NCBI RefSeq assembly: GCF_001898575.1
Contig: NZ_MKUD01000036.1
Coordinates: 1 to 64,000, forward strand
Reading direction: 5' to 3'
DNA: 64,000 nucleotides
DNA from: Spirosoma sp. 48-14
Lineage (GTDB): Bacteria > Bacteroidota > Bacteroidia > Cytophagales > Spirosomataceae
The notes beneath the pieces were generated by a model. It worked only from the letters and a program-made list of their open reading frames with translations. It was not told the origin of the DNA and made no database searches. Every line of letters starts with the position of its first letter. Positions within the stretch are counted from its first letter, which is position 1. The position numbers and the translations under genes are program-made. Positions 52,011 through 61,146 of the stretch are shown piece by piece.

Positions 52011-54182
52011 TTGTCGGGGGTGAACTTTTTTGCCTCCCCAATCTGGCAGACTACAAACTATACCGAGTTGAGTTCCCCCGTAATTGCCCTTGTTGGCAAC
52101 CCCAATGCCGGAAAATCCTCTTTATTTAATCAGCTAACCGGCCTGCGTCAGAAAACCGGTAATTTCCCGGGGGTTACGGTTGATAAAAAGTTTGGGACAT
52201 GGTCAATCGATGCACAGACTGTTGCCACCGTTGTTGACCTGCCCGGTGTTTACTCTATTTACCCCAAGTCGCTCGACGAACAACTTGTTACGGATATTCT
52301 GGCAAACCCCGACCACGCCGATTACCCCGATGTGGCTATTGTCGTTGTCGATGCTTCAAACTTACACCGGAATTTACTACTCTTTACCCAGGTTGCTGAC
52401 CTGAAAGTGCCCGTTATTCTGGCGTTGAATATGCTGGATGTGGCTCATAAACAGGCTAAAGAGGTCAATGCCGTCAAGTTAGCCATGCGATTGGGGGTTC
52501 CTGTGGTGCGCATCAACGCGCGAACGGGTGAAGGACTTGACTCACTCAAAAAAGCGGTTACCAGTCAGATTCAGGAACCAACCTTACCGGGTAAACTATT
52601 TTTTGATCCAGCCGACGAAGCCCCCGACCTGATTGCCGATACCCGACAACAGTATGGTCTTGATAATAATTACCTGGCCCTGCAATATGTGATTCAGCAC
52701 GATGGGTTCACGTTTCTAAATCGTCAGCAACAGATTGGGCTCGATGCGCTTATTGATAAGCATCAGTTCAATGAACAAACATTTCAGGCAGGAGAAACCA
52801 TTACCCGGTACAAGCGCATTGCAGCTATTGTCACCGAGACAATGACAAACCAACGACCAATTGGACAACCTACCTGGAGCCAGAAACTGGATCATGTGTT
52901 GCTGCATCCGGTTTGGGGCTACGCTATTTTTGGTTTTATTCTCCTATTGATTTTTCAGGCAATCTTCGCCTGGGCACAGCCATTTATGGACGCTATCGAC
53001 ACGGGTGTGGCCTGGCTGAATGGACAGTTGAAAGAAAGTATGCCTGCCGGGCCACTTACTGACCTACTTACCGATGGGGTTCTGGCTGGCGTTGGCGGGA
53101 TTCTGGTATTTATTCCGCAGATCGCTTTTTTATTTCTACTGGTTTCATTGCTGGAAGAATCGGGATATATGTCGCGGGTGATGGTCATTATGGACCGCAT
53201 TATGCGGAAGTTTGGGCTTAATGGTCGGAGTGTTGTGCCTTTGATTTCGGGTGTAGCCTGTGCCGTCCCCGCCATTATGGCTACCCGCAGTATTGGAACC
53301 CGGCGCGACCGGCTGATTACCATCCTGGTCACTCCTCTGATGAGCTGCTCTGCACGACTGCCGATTTATACCATTCTGATTGCGTTGGTGGTTCCGAGTC
53401 ACCGTGTGCTAGGCGTTTTTAATTTGCAGGGACTGGCTCTGATGGGGTTATATCTGCTGGGGTTGGCAAGTGCCTTGCTGGCTGCTTATATACTAAAGCT
53501 CTTTTTGCGCACCAAGGAACGCAGCTATTTTATTATGGAGCTGCCGACGTTTAAGATGCCCCGATGGAATCACGTTGGTCTTGCGGTCTGGGAAAGTGTT
53601 CGGTCTTTTGTCTGGGAAGCAGGGCGGGTCATTCTGGCGATTTCAGTCATCTTGTGGGTACTGGCCAGCTACGGGCCTGGCGATGCTATGAATCAGGCCG
53701 AAGCACGGGTTCGTCAGCAAAATCCTTCACTAGCTACCGATCAACTCCAGAACCAGATTGCTTCCGAGCGGCTTGAAGCGTCGTATGCAGGGGTGTTTGG
53801 CCATTTTATCGAACCGACAATTCGGCCACTCGGCTACGATTGGAAAATTGGTATTGCCCTGCTGAGTTCGTTTGCTGCCCGGGAGGTTTTTGTCGGTACA
53901 ATGGCCACGATTTACAGTATTGGGGATGGGGCCGACGACGAGGGGGTTACTGTACGTGAGCGACTTCAGCAGGAGCGTAACCCCAAAACAGGCGGCCCCA
54001 TGTACACACCTGCATTAGCCTGGTCGTTACTAATTTTTTATGTATTCGCCATGATGTGCATGAGCACGCTGGCGGCTACACAACGAGAAACCAAAAGCTG
54101 GAAATGGCCTGGTGTTCAGCTACTCTACATGATGAGTCTGGCTTATCTAGCTGCGTTTGCCACCTACCAGTTTTTAAAGTAG
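52011..54182 (+). CDS. feoB: Ferrous iron transporter FeoB
   Basis: 723 residues from TTG at 52011; GTG at 52020 is also possible and no ATG fits. The G domain has G1 VGNPNAGKSSLFNQL, G2 NFPGVTVDKK, G3 VDLPGVYS and G4 LNMLD. The membrane domain has Gate-type motifs (SGVACAVPAIMATRSI, LVTPLMSCSARLPIYTI). GTP-driven Fe2+ import across the inner membrane. In an operon with feoA. Confidence 0.95.
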   Translation: MSGVNFFASPIWQTTNYTELSSPVIALVGNPNAGKSSLFNQLTGLRQKTGNFPGVTVDKKFGTWSIDAQTVATVVDLPGVYSIYPKSLDEQLVTDILANPDHADYPDVAIVVVDASNLHRNLLLFTQVADLKVPVILALNMLDVAHKQAKEVNAVKLAMRLGVPVVRINARTGEGLDSLKKAVTSQIQEPTLPGKLFFDPADEAPDLIADTRQQYGLDNNYLALQYVIQHDGFTFLNRQQQIGLDALIDKHQFNEQTFQAGETITRYKRIAAIVTETMTNQRPIGQPTWSQKLDHVLLHPVWGYAIFGFILLLIFQAIFAWAQPFMDAIDTGVAWLNGQLKESMPAGPLTDLLTDGVLAGVGGILVFIPQIAFLFLLVSLLEESGYMSRVMVIMDRIMRKFGLNGRSVVPLISGVACAVPAIMATRSIGTRRDRLITILVTPLMSCSARLPIYTILIALVVPSHRVLGVFNLQGLALMGLYLLGLASALLAAYILKLFLRTKERSYFIMELPTFKMPRWNHVGLAVWESVRSFVWEAGRVILAISVILWVLASYGPGDAMNQAEARVRQQNPSLATDQLQNQIASERLEASYAGVFGHFIEPTIRPLGYDWKIGIALLSSFAAREVFVGTMATIYSIGDGADDEGVTVRERLQQERNPKTGGPMYTPALAWSLLIFYVFAMMCMSTLAATQRETKSWKWPGVQLLYMMSLAYLAAFATYQFLK

Positions 54183-54195
54183 TAGTCGGTTTATT

Positions 54196-54264
54196 GTATT
54201 CAGTTTACGGTTTTCAATAAGCCGTGCCAAGGAGCTAGGCAACAGTTCGCCGTAAACTGAATAC
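54196..54264. repeat. 15-bp perfect inverted repeat with 39-nt spacer
   Basis: GTATTCAGTTTACGG at 54196-54210 and its reverse complement at 54250-54264. It lies 13 bp after feoB. It resembles CAGTTTACGG-type intergenic repeats I recall from Bacteroidota. It overlaps no gene. Confidence 0.7.
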
Positions 54265-54273
54265 CGTATACGT

Positions 54274-54426
54274 TTACCAAAGCACCCCTTTAGAAATAAG
54301 TGGATAGAGATGGTAAAGAATATAAAGCAGCAGGGCAACGGCTAAGCTACCTAGAGCAGTTGTTTGATCAAAACCGAGACGGTCTTTTCGGGAAGGGCGG
54401 TTATCCCTGTGTGTAATTTGTTTCAC
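54274..54426 (-). CDS. Very small membrane protein, hypothetical
   Basis: 50 codons from GTG at 54426 to TAA at 54274-54276. Basic head (KQITHRDNRPSRKDRLGFDQ) then one membrane helix (ALGSLAVALLLYILYHL) and ISKGVLW. Composition fits a real one-helix membrane protein, but the start is not ATG and no family is recognised. Confidence 0.45.
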   Translation of the reverse strand: MKQITHRDNRPSRKDRLGFDQTTALGSLAVALLLYILYHLYPLISKGVLW

Positions 54427-54637
54427 GGGTGGGTCAGTATGAAATTGGGTAGTACAAAATTGAGCGTTTGCCAGTTCTTAAAACACCGCAAAAACCCTGC
54501 TTTTACATGCGTATTACTACCTGATCTGACAATCACCTGTCAACATTAGCGTGGCTGGCAGCGGCAGTTGGTTCATAAGACACCGCTGTAGACATAAAGT
54601 AACGGGATAACGTTATAGTTTAATAAATTTTTTATCG

Positions 54638-56155
54638 CTATTCCCAGCGCAGAGCATCAATAACGTCGGAAGCGGTCATGCCAATCGGCCCTCTTTGCCG
54701 GGCTACGCGGTCGCCTGCCAGCCCATGAGCAAAAACCCCCAATACAGCGGCCTCTACAGAATCGTAATTTTGAGCCAGTAAGGCCGTTAGTACACCTGTC
54801 AGAACATCGCCGGTGCCTCCGGTACTTAAACCGGGATTGCCGGTCGAGTTGAAATGAATATCTCCCTCTGGAGTGGCAATGGCTGAGAAAGCCCCTTTTA
54901 AGACCACCACCACCCGATGTTGTTTGGCAAAATCTCTCAGAATGTCCAGCTTCTCATAGTCATTTTCCCATTTTTTCGTCAACCGCTCGAATTCTTTAGG
55001 ATGAGGAGTCAGAATGCTGTTCTTAGGAATATGTTTTAGCAACTCACGATTTTCGGCAATCAGATTCAGCGCGTCGGCATCCAGTACCATAGGCTTTTTA
55101 ATTGATCGCAACAGCCCTTTGAGCATATCCAGTGTCTCAGGGGCTTTGCCAATACCCGGTCCAACTCCCACGGTCGCATAATCGGCTGGGGTAAGGCTGC
55201 CTATCTCACTAATACCTCGATCCAGTGTGCCAGTTAGTACATTCGCCCCTCCGTCGGGACGGCACATGGCTTCGGGAACCGCCGTTTGCAACACATCGTA
55301 GCCACAGCGTGGAATTTGAACAGTCAGAAGCCCAACGCCCGACCGCAAACAGGCTTTCGCAGCCAATACGGCGGCTCCAATTTTGCCATAACTGCCCGCG
55401 ATAAGCAAAGCATGGCCAAAAGATCCTTTATTTGAATAGCGTTCCCGTTTACGAAGCAACAGACGGGCGTCCTGAGGCTGGGTGAAGTAGTAGGGTGTTG
55501 GGGCTAGGTCGATGTACCGCTTACGGAGTCGAATATCAACGATATGCCAATCGCCGACAAACTTGCCGTTGGCAGGAAGCATAAATGCCAGCTTAGGCAA
55601 CTGGAACGTAATGGTATAATCCGGCTCAATAATGGTATCCGTAGCTTCATTGGGCTGATCAGCAAAAAGGCCACTGGCAATATCCACTGATACGACGGTG
55701 GCGGGCGAGCGGTTGATCGACTCAATAACGCTTTTTACGATACCTTCGGTTGGGCGGGATAACCCCGAGCCAAGAATAGCATCGATTAGTACTTCGTTAT
55801 GCCGTAATGCCGGAATATCCTGCGTATGCTCAACATAATGAATGGTTTCTACAAGAAGTTTGAGCCGACGATGGTTATGCATAAAATCATCAGACTCACG
55901 GGGAGCATACCGAACAACATACACCTCAATCGGATAGTTACGCTCCAGAAGTAATCGGGCAATCGCTAATCCATCTCCACCATTATTACCTAATCCACAG
56001 AAAAGTTTCGTAGGGGTTGTATTCGGAAATTGGCGGGCAAACCAGTCAACAAAGGCAAGTGAAGCCCGCTCCATTAAATTGATGGGAGCAATTGGCTCAT
56101 GTTCAATTGTGGATTGGTCAAGCTCCCGGATTTGGTTAACATTGAGGATTTTCAT
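54638..56155 (-). CDS. nnr: Bifunctional NAD(P)H-hydrate epimerase/dehydratase
   Basis: 505 residues. N-terminal YjeF_N epimerase domain (about 1-215): CGLGNNGGDGLAIARLL, SVDIASGLFAD. C-terminal dehydratase domain (about 230-505): ALLIAGSYGKIGAAVLAAKA, PMVLDADALNL, LTPHPKEFERL, NPGLSTGGTGDVLTGVL. It repairs hydrated NADH and NADPH. Divergent from rplS. Confidence 0.95.
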   Translation of the reverse strand: MKILNVNQIRELDQSTIEHEPIAPINLMERASLAFVDWFARQFPNTTPTKLFCGLGNNGGDGLAIARLLLERNYPIEVYVVRYAPRESDDFMHNHRRLKLLVETIHYVEHTQDIPALRHNEVLIDAILGSGLSRPTEGIVKSVIESINRSPATVVSVDIASGLFADQPNEATDTIIEPDYTITFQLPKLAFMLPANGKFVGDWHIVDIRLRKRYIDLAPTPYYFTQPQDARLLLRKRERYSNKGSFGHALLIAGSYGKIGAAVLAAKACLRSGVGLLTVQIPRCGYDVLQTAVPEAMCRPDGGANVLTGTLDRGISEIGSLTPADYATVGVGPGIGKAPETLDMLKGLLRSIKKPMVLDADALNLIAENRELLKHIPKNSILTPHPKEFERLTKKWENDYEKLDILRDFAKQHRVVVVLKGAFSAIATPEGDIHFNSTGNPGLSTGGTGDVLTGVLTALLAQNYDSVEAAVLGVFAHGLAGDRVARQRGPIGMTASDVIDALRWE

Positions 56156-56218
56156 AGGATCGGCGTCACAAACACAGCGTAATTTTACAAAAGTATTTTC
56201 TCAGACCGAGATTTTTAC

Positions 56219-56226
56219 TATCTTTG
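56219..56226 (+). promoter_or_regulatory. -7 box of rplS
   Basis: TATCTTTG followed by CGG is an exact TAnnTTTG match, 42 bases before the rplS ATG. Confidence 0.65.
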
Positions 56227-56268
56227 CGGCTCAATTCGCAAATACTTATCTGGCGATTATATACAGTC

Positions 56269-56640
56269 ATGAGCGACTTAATCAAATTAGTGGAGGCAGA
56301 CAACGCGCAGCGTCGCACCGAGTTGCCCACATTCCGGGCGGGTGATACGGTGAACGTACACGTTAAAATCCGCGAAGGAAATAAAGAGCGTATTCAGGTA
56401 TTTACGGGAACGGTTATTCAACGCCGGAACCCAAGTACCGGTGGTGAAACGTTCACCGTCCGTAAGGTATCGAATGGCGTAGGCGTTGAGCGTATTTTCC
56501 CACTGCTGTCGCCCAATATCGACAAAATCGAAGTAGTTCGGTTGGGTAAAGTTCGTCGGGCACGGTTGTTCTATCTGCGTGGTCGCCAAGGTAAGGCGGC
56601 TCGTGTGAAAGAGCGCAAGCCTAAAGCAGTGGCAGCTTAA
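56269..56640 (+). CDS. rplS: Ribosomal protein L19
   Basis: 123 residues from the ATG at 56269; an earlier in-frame ATG lies at the promoter box and is not used. L19 features: [73 protein letters not shown]. Component of the large subunit at the subunit interface. Confidence 0.97.
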   Translation: MSDLIKLVEADNAQRRTELPTFRAGDTVNVHVKIREGNKERIQVFTGTVIQRRNPSTGGETFTVRKVSNGVGVERIFPLLSPNIDKIEVVRLGKVRRARLFYLRGRQGKAARVKERKPKAVAA

Positions 56641-56667
56641 TTTCCTGTTTTGTTTGCCTAAAAGATC

Positions 56668-56696
56668 AAAAGCTGCCTGAAAAGGTGGCTTTTTTT
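56668..56696 (+). terminator. Rho-independent terminator of rplS
   Basis: AAAAGCTGCC pairs with GGTGGCTTTT (two G-U pairs) around a 6-nt loop and is followed by T7. It lies 27 bp after the stop. Confidence 0.8.
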
Positions 56697-56716
56697 ATTC
56701 TCTCACTCGTAAGACC

Positions 56717-57496
56717 ATGACCTTCGACTTTTATAAATACCAGGGCACCGGAAACGATTTTGTGATGATCGATGACCGGAACCAAACCTTCCCGGCTTCC
56801 GATCAGGCTCTAGTAGAGCGCATTTGTCATCGGCGGTTTGGCGTTGGAGCAGATGGACTCATTCTGCTTCAGAATGACCCTGCGTATGATTTTCGGATGG
56901 TTTATTTCAATGCTGATGGGGCCGAAGGTAGCATGTGCGGCAATGGGGGGCGATGTATCGTTCGGTTTGCGCATGATCTTGGTCTGTTTGAGAAGGAAAC
57001 CCGCTTTCTGGCAGTCGATGGCGAACACACGGCTGTCGTAAGCGAAGCGGAGATCTTTTTGAAAATGAGTAATGTGTCGGGCATAGAGAATCGGGGTGGC
57101 TTAACGTTCCTGAATACGGGCTCTCCACATGTCGTTCAGTTTGTTGATGATCTGGAATCGCTGGATGTTGTGGCAGAAGGGCGTGCTATTCGGTACGACA
57201 CTCGTTTTCAGCCCGGTGGAACGAACGTTAATTTCGCACAGGTAATTGATGAACACACACTGTATGTCAGAACCTACGAGCGGGGTGTAGAGGACGAAAC
57301 CTACTCTTGTGGGACTGGTGTGACAGCTGTAGCCTTAGTGGCGCATCACCTGCTAGGGCGAACCAACCCCATATCGATCCGAACGATGGGGGGAAACCTC
57401 CGGGTTTCGTTCGATCCTACGGGTAAGGAACAGTTTGAGAATATCCATCTCATTGGGCCCGCCAAACGGGTATTTACTGGTCTGATAACTGTTTAG
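56717..57496 (+). CDS. dapF: Diaminopimelate epimerase
   Basis: 259 residues. Catalytic Cys pair: EGSMCGNGGRCIVRFAHD and DETYSCGTGVTAVALV. Also KYQGTGNDFVMIDD at the start and GGTNVNFAQV. It makes meso-diaminopimelate for lysine and peptidoglycan. Follows the rplS terminator. Confidence 0.96.
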   Translation: MTFDFYKYQGTGNDFVMIDDRNQTFPASDQALVERICHRRFGVGADGLILLQNDPAYDFRMVYFNADGAEGSMCGNGGRCIVRFAHDLGLFEKETRFLAVDGEHTAVVSEAEIFLKMSNVSGIENRGGLTFLNTGSPHVVQFVDDLESLDVVAEGRAIRYDTRFQPGGTNVNFAQVIDEHTLYVRTYERGVEDETYSCGTGVTAVALVAHHLLGRTNPISIRTMGGNLRVSFDPTGKEQFENIHLIGPAKRVFTGLITV

Positions 57497-57715
57497 AGGC
57501 AAAAGGTATACGTAGTTAAGTTGATGCTATTCTGGCTGGAAACAAGCTTTTGACGAATGATTGGCCCTAAAACAAAAGCTTACTTTCTTCCATCTGGTAT
57601 TGTCACCCAGACAGACTGCTTCGCCGGTTTATCATCGTCGCTATACACCTATTGACTGGGTTGTTGAAAAGCAAACCACCTCGCCCGGTTTTATGATCGT
57701 AAAATATAGGATGTA

Positions 57716-58021
57716 TCATACATCTTCAATGATACCGCCGTGCAGGTGATAGATCGTTTTGTGCTGAAACTCGGGTTGCCGTAGTAAATCTTTGGCCGCT
57801 ACCCGACTTCGTACGCCGTTTGTACACATCACAATAATGGTAGCGTAGGGGAGTAGCTCGGATTTGCGTTGGCGTATGTCGGGTAAAGGGATGTTTAGCC
57901 CACCAAGGTTAAATTCGTCGAACTCCCACTCATCGCGAACATCCACTACGACTGTATTCGGTTGCTGACGTAGTTGTTCCAGTTCGGGTAACGTAATGTC
58001 GGTGTAGGAATGTGTAAGCAT
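57716..58021 (-). CDS. Rhodanese-like domain protein
   Basis: 101 residues from the ATG at 58021. Single rhodanese domain: VVVDVRDEWEFDEFNLGGLNIPL, active-site loop IVMCTNGVRSRVAAKDLL with the Cys, and YHLHGGI at the end. It may carry persulfide sulfur; partner unknown. Confidence 0.9.
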   Translation of the reverse strand: MLTHSYTDITLPELEQLRQQPNTVVVDVRDEWEFDEFNLGGLNIPLPDIRQRKSELLPYATIIVMCTNGVRSRVAAKDLLRQPEFQHKTIYHLHGGIIEDV

Positions 58022-58066
58022 ATACGTGCACAACATCCAATGGCCGCGAGCTGTTCCGAAGGCATT

Positions 58067-58435
58067 CTAGAGTTTCTTTATCAATAAAATATGTATTTCG
58101 CTCACTTTATAGCGATTTCCCCATCCACATTCCAGATCAACCTGCTTGCCTGTTTCGATAAAGCGGACAATGGCCGTACGTTCCGATGGTTTTGGGTTCG
58201 CAGGGAGCTCATTCAGGGCTTTTTCGAGAATGGGTCGCGTAACCGAACTTGGCTTAAACAAATTTGCTGTTGACTGGGAAGAATTGCTATGAATCCGAAT
58301 GTGACTGTCGCAACCGTCAACAAAAAGCTGGTTCTCATAGAGATCGGCTGTTTCAATGCGTTGGGCTCCTTCTGGAATAGTATCTGAATGACAGCCGATC
58401 AGAACGAATGTAACTAGTATGCAAAATAGTTTCAT
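58067..58435 (-). CDS. Small lipoprotein, unknown function
   Basis: 122 residues. Signal peptide with lipobox FVLIGCHSD. The mature part has two further Cys (FVDGCDSH, DLECGWGNRY) and ends SEIHILLIKKL. No family recognised. It may share a transcript with the rhodanese gene 45 bp downstream. Confidence 0.6.
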   Translation of the reverse strand: MKLFCILVTFVLIGCHSDTIPEGAQRIETADLYENQLFVDGCDSHIRIHSNSSQSTANLFKPSSVTRPILEKALNELPANPKPSERTAIVRFIETGKQVDLECGWGNRYKVSEIHILLIKKL

Positions 58436-58604
58436 GGCTGAGGTTTATTTGCGAGATAGACCCCGGAAAGCAATGAATCGTTGGAAGGTAAATGAGTATC
58501 AATAAGGAAAAATCTGTCAATCTGTCAGATTACCCCATACTGGAACAGGATTTGAGCAAAGGCAGCTAGATTATAAGACTATACTCATAGCTAACTATCT
58601 ATTT

Positions 58605-60434
58605 ATGGAAGCCGTACAGAATGAAAAAGGGCAGATCTCGATTCATACAGAGAACATCTTCCCGATCATCAAAAAATTCCTTTATTCCGACCACGAAATT
58701 TTTCTGCGCGAGCTAGTTTCCAACGCCGTTGACGCTACTCAAAAACTACGTCAGTTGTCGTCATTTGGTGAGTTCGGTGGTGAACTCGGCGATTTGAAGG
58801 TGACGGTATCGCTGGATGAAGACGCTAAAACCATTACCGTTAGCGATAACGGCATCGGTATGACGGCCGATGAAATCAAGAAATATATTAACCAGATCGC
58901 TTTCTCCGGGGCAACGGATTTTCTGGAAAAATATAAAGATAAAACCGATGATAAGGGGCAAATTATCGGCCATTTCGGGCTCGGCTTTTACTCGGCATTT
59001 ATGGTGGCAGAGAAAGTTGAAATCGTTACCAAATCCTACCGGGATGGGGCCGAAGCCGCTCGCTGGGTGTGCGATGGATCAACTGAGTTTGAACTGACAC
59101 CTGCCGAACGTGCCGAGCGCGGAACCGATATCATTCTGCACATTGCTCCCGATTCGGAAGAGTTTTTGACTAAAGGACGGTTGCAGGGAATTCTGGATAA
59201 ATACGCCCGGTTTCTGCCAGTGTCCGTTGAGTTCGATGGCAAAGTCGTGAACAATACGTCGCCAATCTGGACGAAATCGCCTTCTGAACTCACCGACGAG
59301 GATTACAAATCGTTCTACCGGGAGTTGTACCCGATGAGCGAAGAGCCCCTGTTCTGGATTCACTTGAATGTCGATTATCCGTTCAACCTGACGGGCATTC
59401 TGTACTTCCCCCGGATTAAGAACGAACTGCGTTTCCAGCGCGAAAAAATCCAGCTTTATAGTCGTCAGGTATTCATTACGGATGAGGTAAAAGACGTAGT
59501 GCCTGACTTCCTGATGATGCTTCACGGTGTTATTGACTCGCCCGATATTCCGCTCAACGTTTCCCGTAGTTTCCTGCAGGCCGATGCCAATGTGAAGAAA
59601 ATCAATGGCTATATCACCCGTAAAGTCGCTGATAAACTGAACGAACTGTTCAATGCTGACCGAAAAGCCTTCGAAGAAAAATTCGATGACATCGGCCTGT
59701 TTATTAAATACGGCATTCTGAGCGATGACAAATTCTGGGAAAAAGCTAAATCGTTCGTTCTGCTGAAGAACACGGAAGGAGCGTATGCTACACTGGATGA
59801 GTATCGGGAGAAAATTCAGGCCAATCAGACCGACAAAAACGAAACGCTGGTGATGTTATATACGACTGATGTCAAGCAGCAGCATGCGTACATTGAGTCG
59901 GCTACGCGTCGGGGCTATGATGTGCTGAGAATGGATAACGTGATCGATGCGCACTTCATCAATGCGCTGGAGCAGAAACTCGAAAAAGTTCACTTCCAAC
60001 GGGTAGATGCCGATACGCTCGATAAACTGATCGATAAGGGCCTGAACAACGAGAGCGTTCTGTCGGAAGCCGATAGCACCAAACTGAAAGAAGTGTTCGA
60101 TACCGTGTTGGACAATAAAATGCTCAATGTGAGTGTGGAAGCCCAGCCCGTCGACGAACTGCCGGTTACGATCACTTTCCCTGAATTTATGCGTCGTATG
60201 AAAGACATGGCGGCTCTGTCGGGGGAACAGTCATTCTACGGAAATCTGCCTGTAACGTACAACATCGTCGTCAACGCCAATCACCCGATTACGGCCAGAA
60301 TCTTGGCTGAAACGGATGCGGACGCGCAAAAAGCACTGGTGAAGCAAGTGTATGATCTGGCGCTACTATCGCAAAATATGCTTTCTGGCGCTGACCTGAC
60401 TGCCTTTGTAAAACGCACAGTCGCCGGGTTATAA
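58605..60434 (+). CDS. htpG: Chaperone HtpG (Hsp90)
   Basis: 609 residues. GHKL ATPase motifs: FLRELVSNAVDATQKLR, TVSDNGIGMTADEIKK, GHFGLGFYSAFMVA. The middle and C-terminal domains follow (LYSRQVFITDEVKDVVPDFL, DSPDIPLNVSRSFLQ). ATP-dependent cytoplasmic chaperone. Slightly shorter than E. coli (624). Confidence 0.96.
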   Translation: MEAVQNEKGQISIHTENIFPIIKKFLYSDHEIFLRELVSNAVDATQKLRQLSSFGEFGGELGDLKVTVSLDEDAKTITVSDNGIGMTADEIKKYINQIAFSGATDFLEKYKDKTDDKGQIIGHFGLGFYSAFMVAEKVEIVTKSYRDGAEAARWVCDGSTEFELTPAERAERGTDIILHIAPDSEEFLTKGRLQGILDKYARFLPVSVEFDGKVVNNTSPIWTKSPSELTDEDYKSFYRELYPMSEEPLFWIHLNVDYPFNLTGILYFPRIKNELRFQREKIQLYSRQVFITDEVKDVVPDFLMMLHGVIDSPDIPLNVSRSFLQADANVKKINGYITRKVADKLNELFNADRKAFEEKFDDIGLFIKYGILSDDKFWEKAKSFVLLKNTEGAYATLDEYREKIQANQTDKNETLVMLYTTDVKQQHAYIESATRRGYDVLRMDNVIDAHFINALEQKLEKVHFQRVDADTLDKLIDKGLNNESVLSEADSTKLKEVFDTVLDNKMLNVSVEAQPVDELPVTITFPEFMRRMKDMAALSGEQSFYGNLPVTYNIVVNANHPITARILAETDADAQKALVKQVYDLALLSQNMLSGADLTAFVKRTVAGL

Positions 60435-60455
60435 TGCTATAGGTAAAGAGGTAAA

Positions 60456-60504
60456 GTATAAACAGCGGGCCGATGCGAATGTCGCATCGGCCCGCTGTTT
60501 ATAC
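60456..60504. terminator. 23-bp perfect hairpin between convergent genes
   Basis: Arms 60456-60478 and 60482-60504 are perfect reverse complements (GTATAAACAGCGGGCC...) with a 3-nt loop. It lies 21 bp after htpG and covers the stop of the minus-strand DUF4126 gene (60499). A bidirectional terminator is the simplest reading. Confidence 0.85.
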
Positions 60505-61131
60505 CCGTCCGTTACTGCTACGAGGCATCTTGGTGATTGGGTTGCTTCCTTGTTTAGCTGGGCGGGTGAACCATATTTTACGACGGGCGATTAACCGTCC
60601 CAGTACAAATAGGAGGAGTAGCCCAATCAGTACAATAGCAATGAGGGGCAGAAAGATAGTGACCAGCGATAGCCCTATAGAGGCTACATTTTCGCCCGTG
60701 GCTACAACAGGATTGGCTAATCCGCCCGTGGTAGCCGTTGAACCAAGGCGTAGTAGACTGGTTCCTGCCTGAATAATACCTGCTGAACTGCCGCCGAGCA
60801 TCAGGCCAAGTCCCCAATGCAGAATGGGGTTATCAATGTGCAGGAAGGACGTACTGAGCAACGTTCCGGCAATAATCGATGTCGGTGTCGCCAGCGTATC
60901 CAGTGCGTTGTCTAGCCATGGAATATAATAGGCTCCCACTTCAACTGCTGTGGCTACCGTTAGCCCTAAAAGAGCGGGCCACTGGCCTATCCATTCAAAA
61001 CCGTGCACGGTACCAATAAGACCCAGCTTAGTGCCAATGCTGGCAATCAGCAGCGGTACGAAAACCCGAAACCCACAACAGGCTGCTAAACCAACGCCAA
61101 TGCAGGCACTCATGATCCATTCGAGGGACAT
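60499..61131 (-). CDS. DUF4126 family membrane protein
   Basis: 210 residues with several helices: GVGLAACCGFRVFVPLLIASIG, VATAVEVGAYYIPWLDNALD, LGLMLGGSSAGIIQAGTSLLRL. The C-terminus is basic. DUF4126 function is unknown. It is 15 bp downstream of the helicase gene on the same strand. Its stop lies in the terminator hairpin. Confidence 0.85.
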   Translation of the reverse strand: MSLEWIMSACIGVGLAACCGFRVFVPLLIASIGTKLGLIGTVHGFEWIGQWPALLGLTVATAVEVGAYYIPWLDNALDTLATPTSIIAGTLLSTSFLHIDNPILHWGLGLMLGGSSAGIIQAGTSLLRLGSTATTGGLANPVVATGENVASIGLSLVTIFLPLIAIVLIGLLLLFVLGRLIARRKIWFTRPAKQGSNPITKMPRSSNGRV

Positions 61132-61146
61132 AAGGATGTGAAACCT

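Noticed and set aside
57561..57749. 62-codon plus-strand frame between dapF and the rhodanese gene
   Set aside because: Runs into the end of the opposite-strand rhodanese gene and shows no family features.
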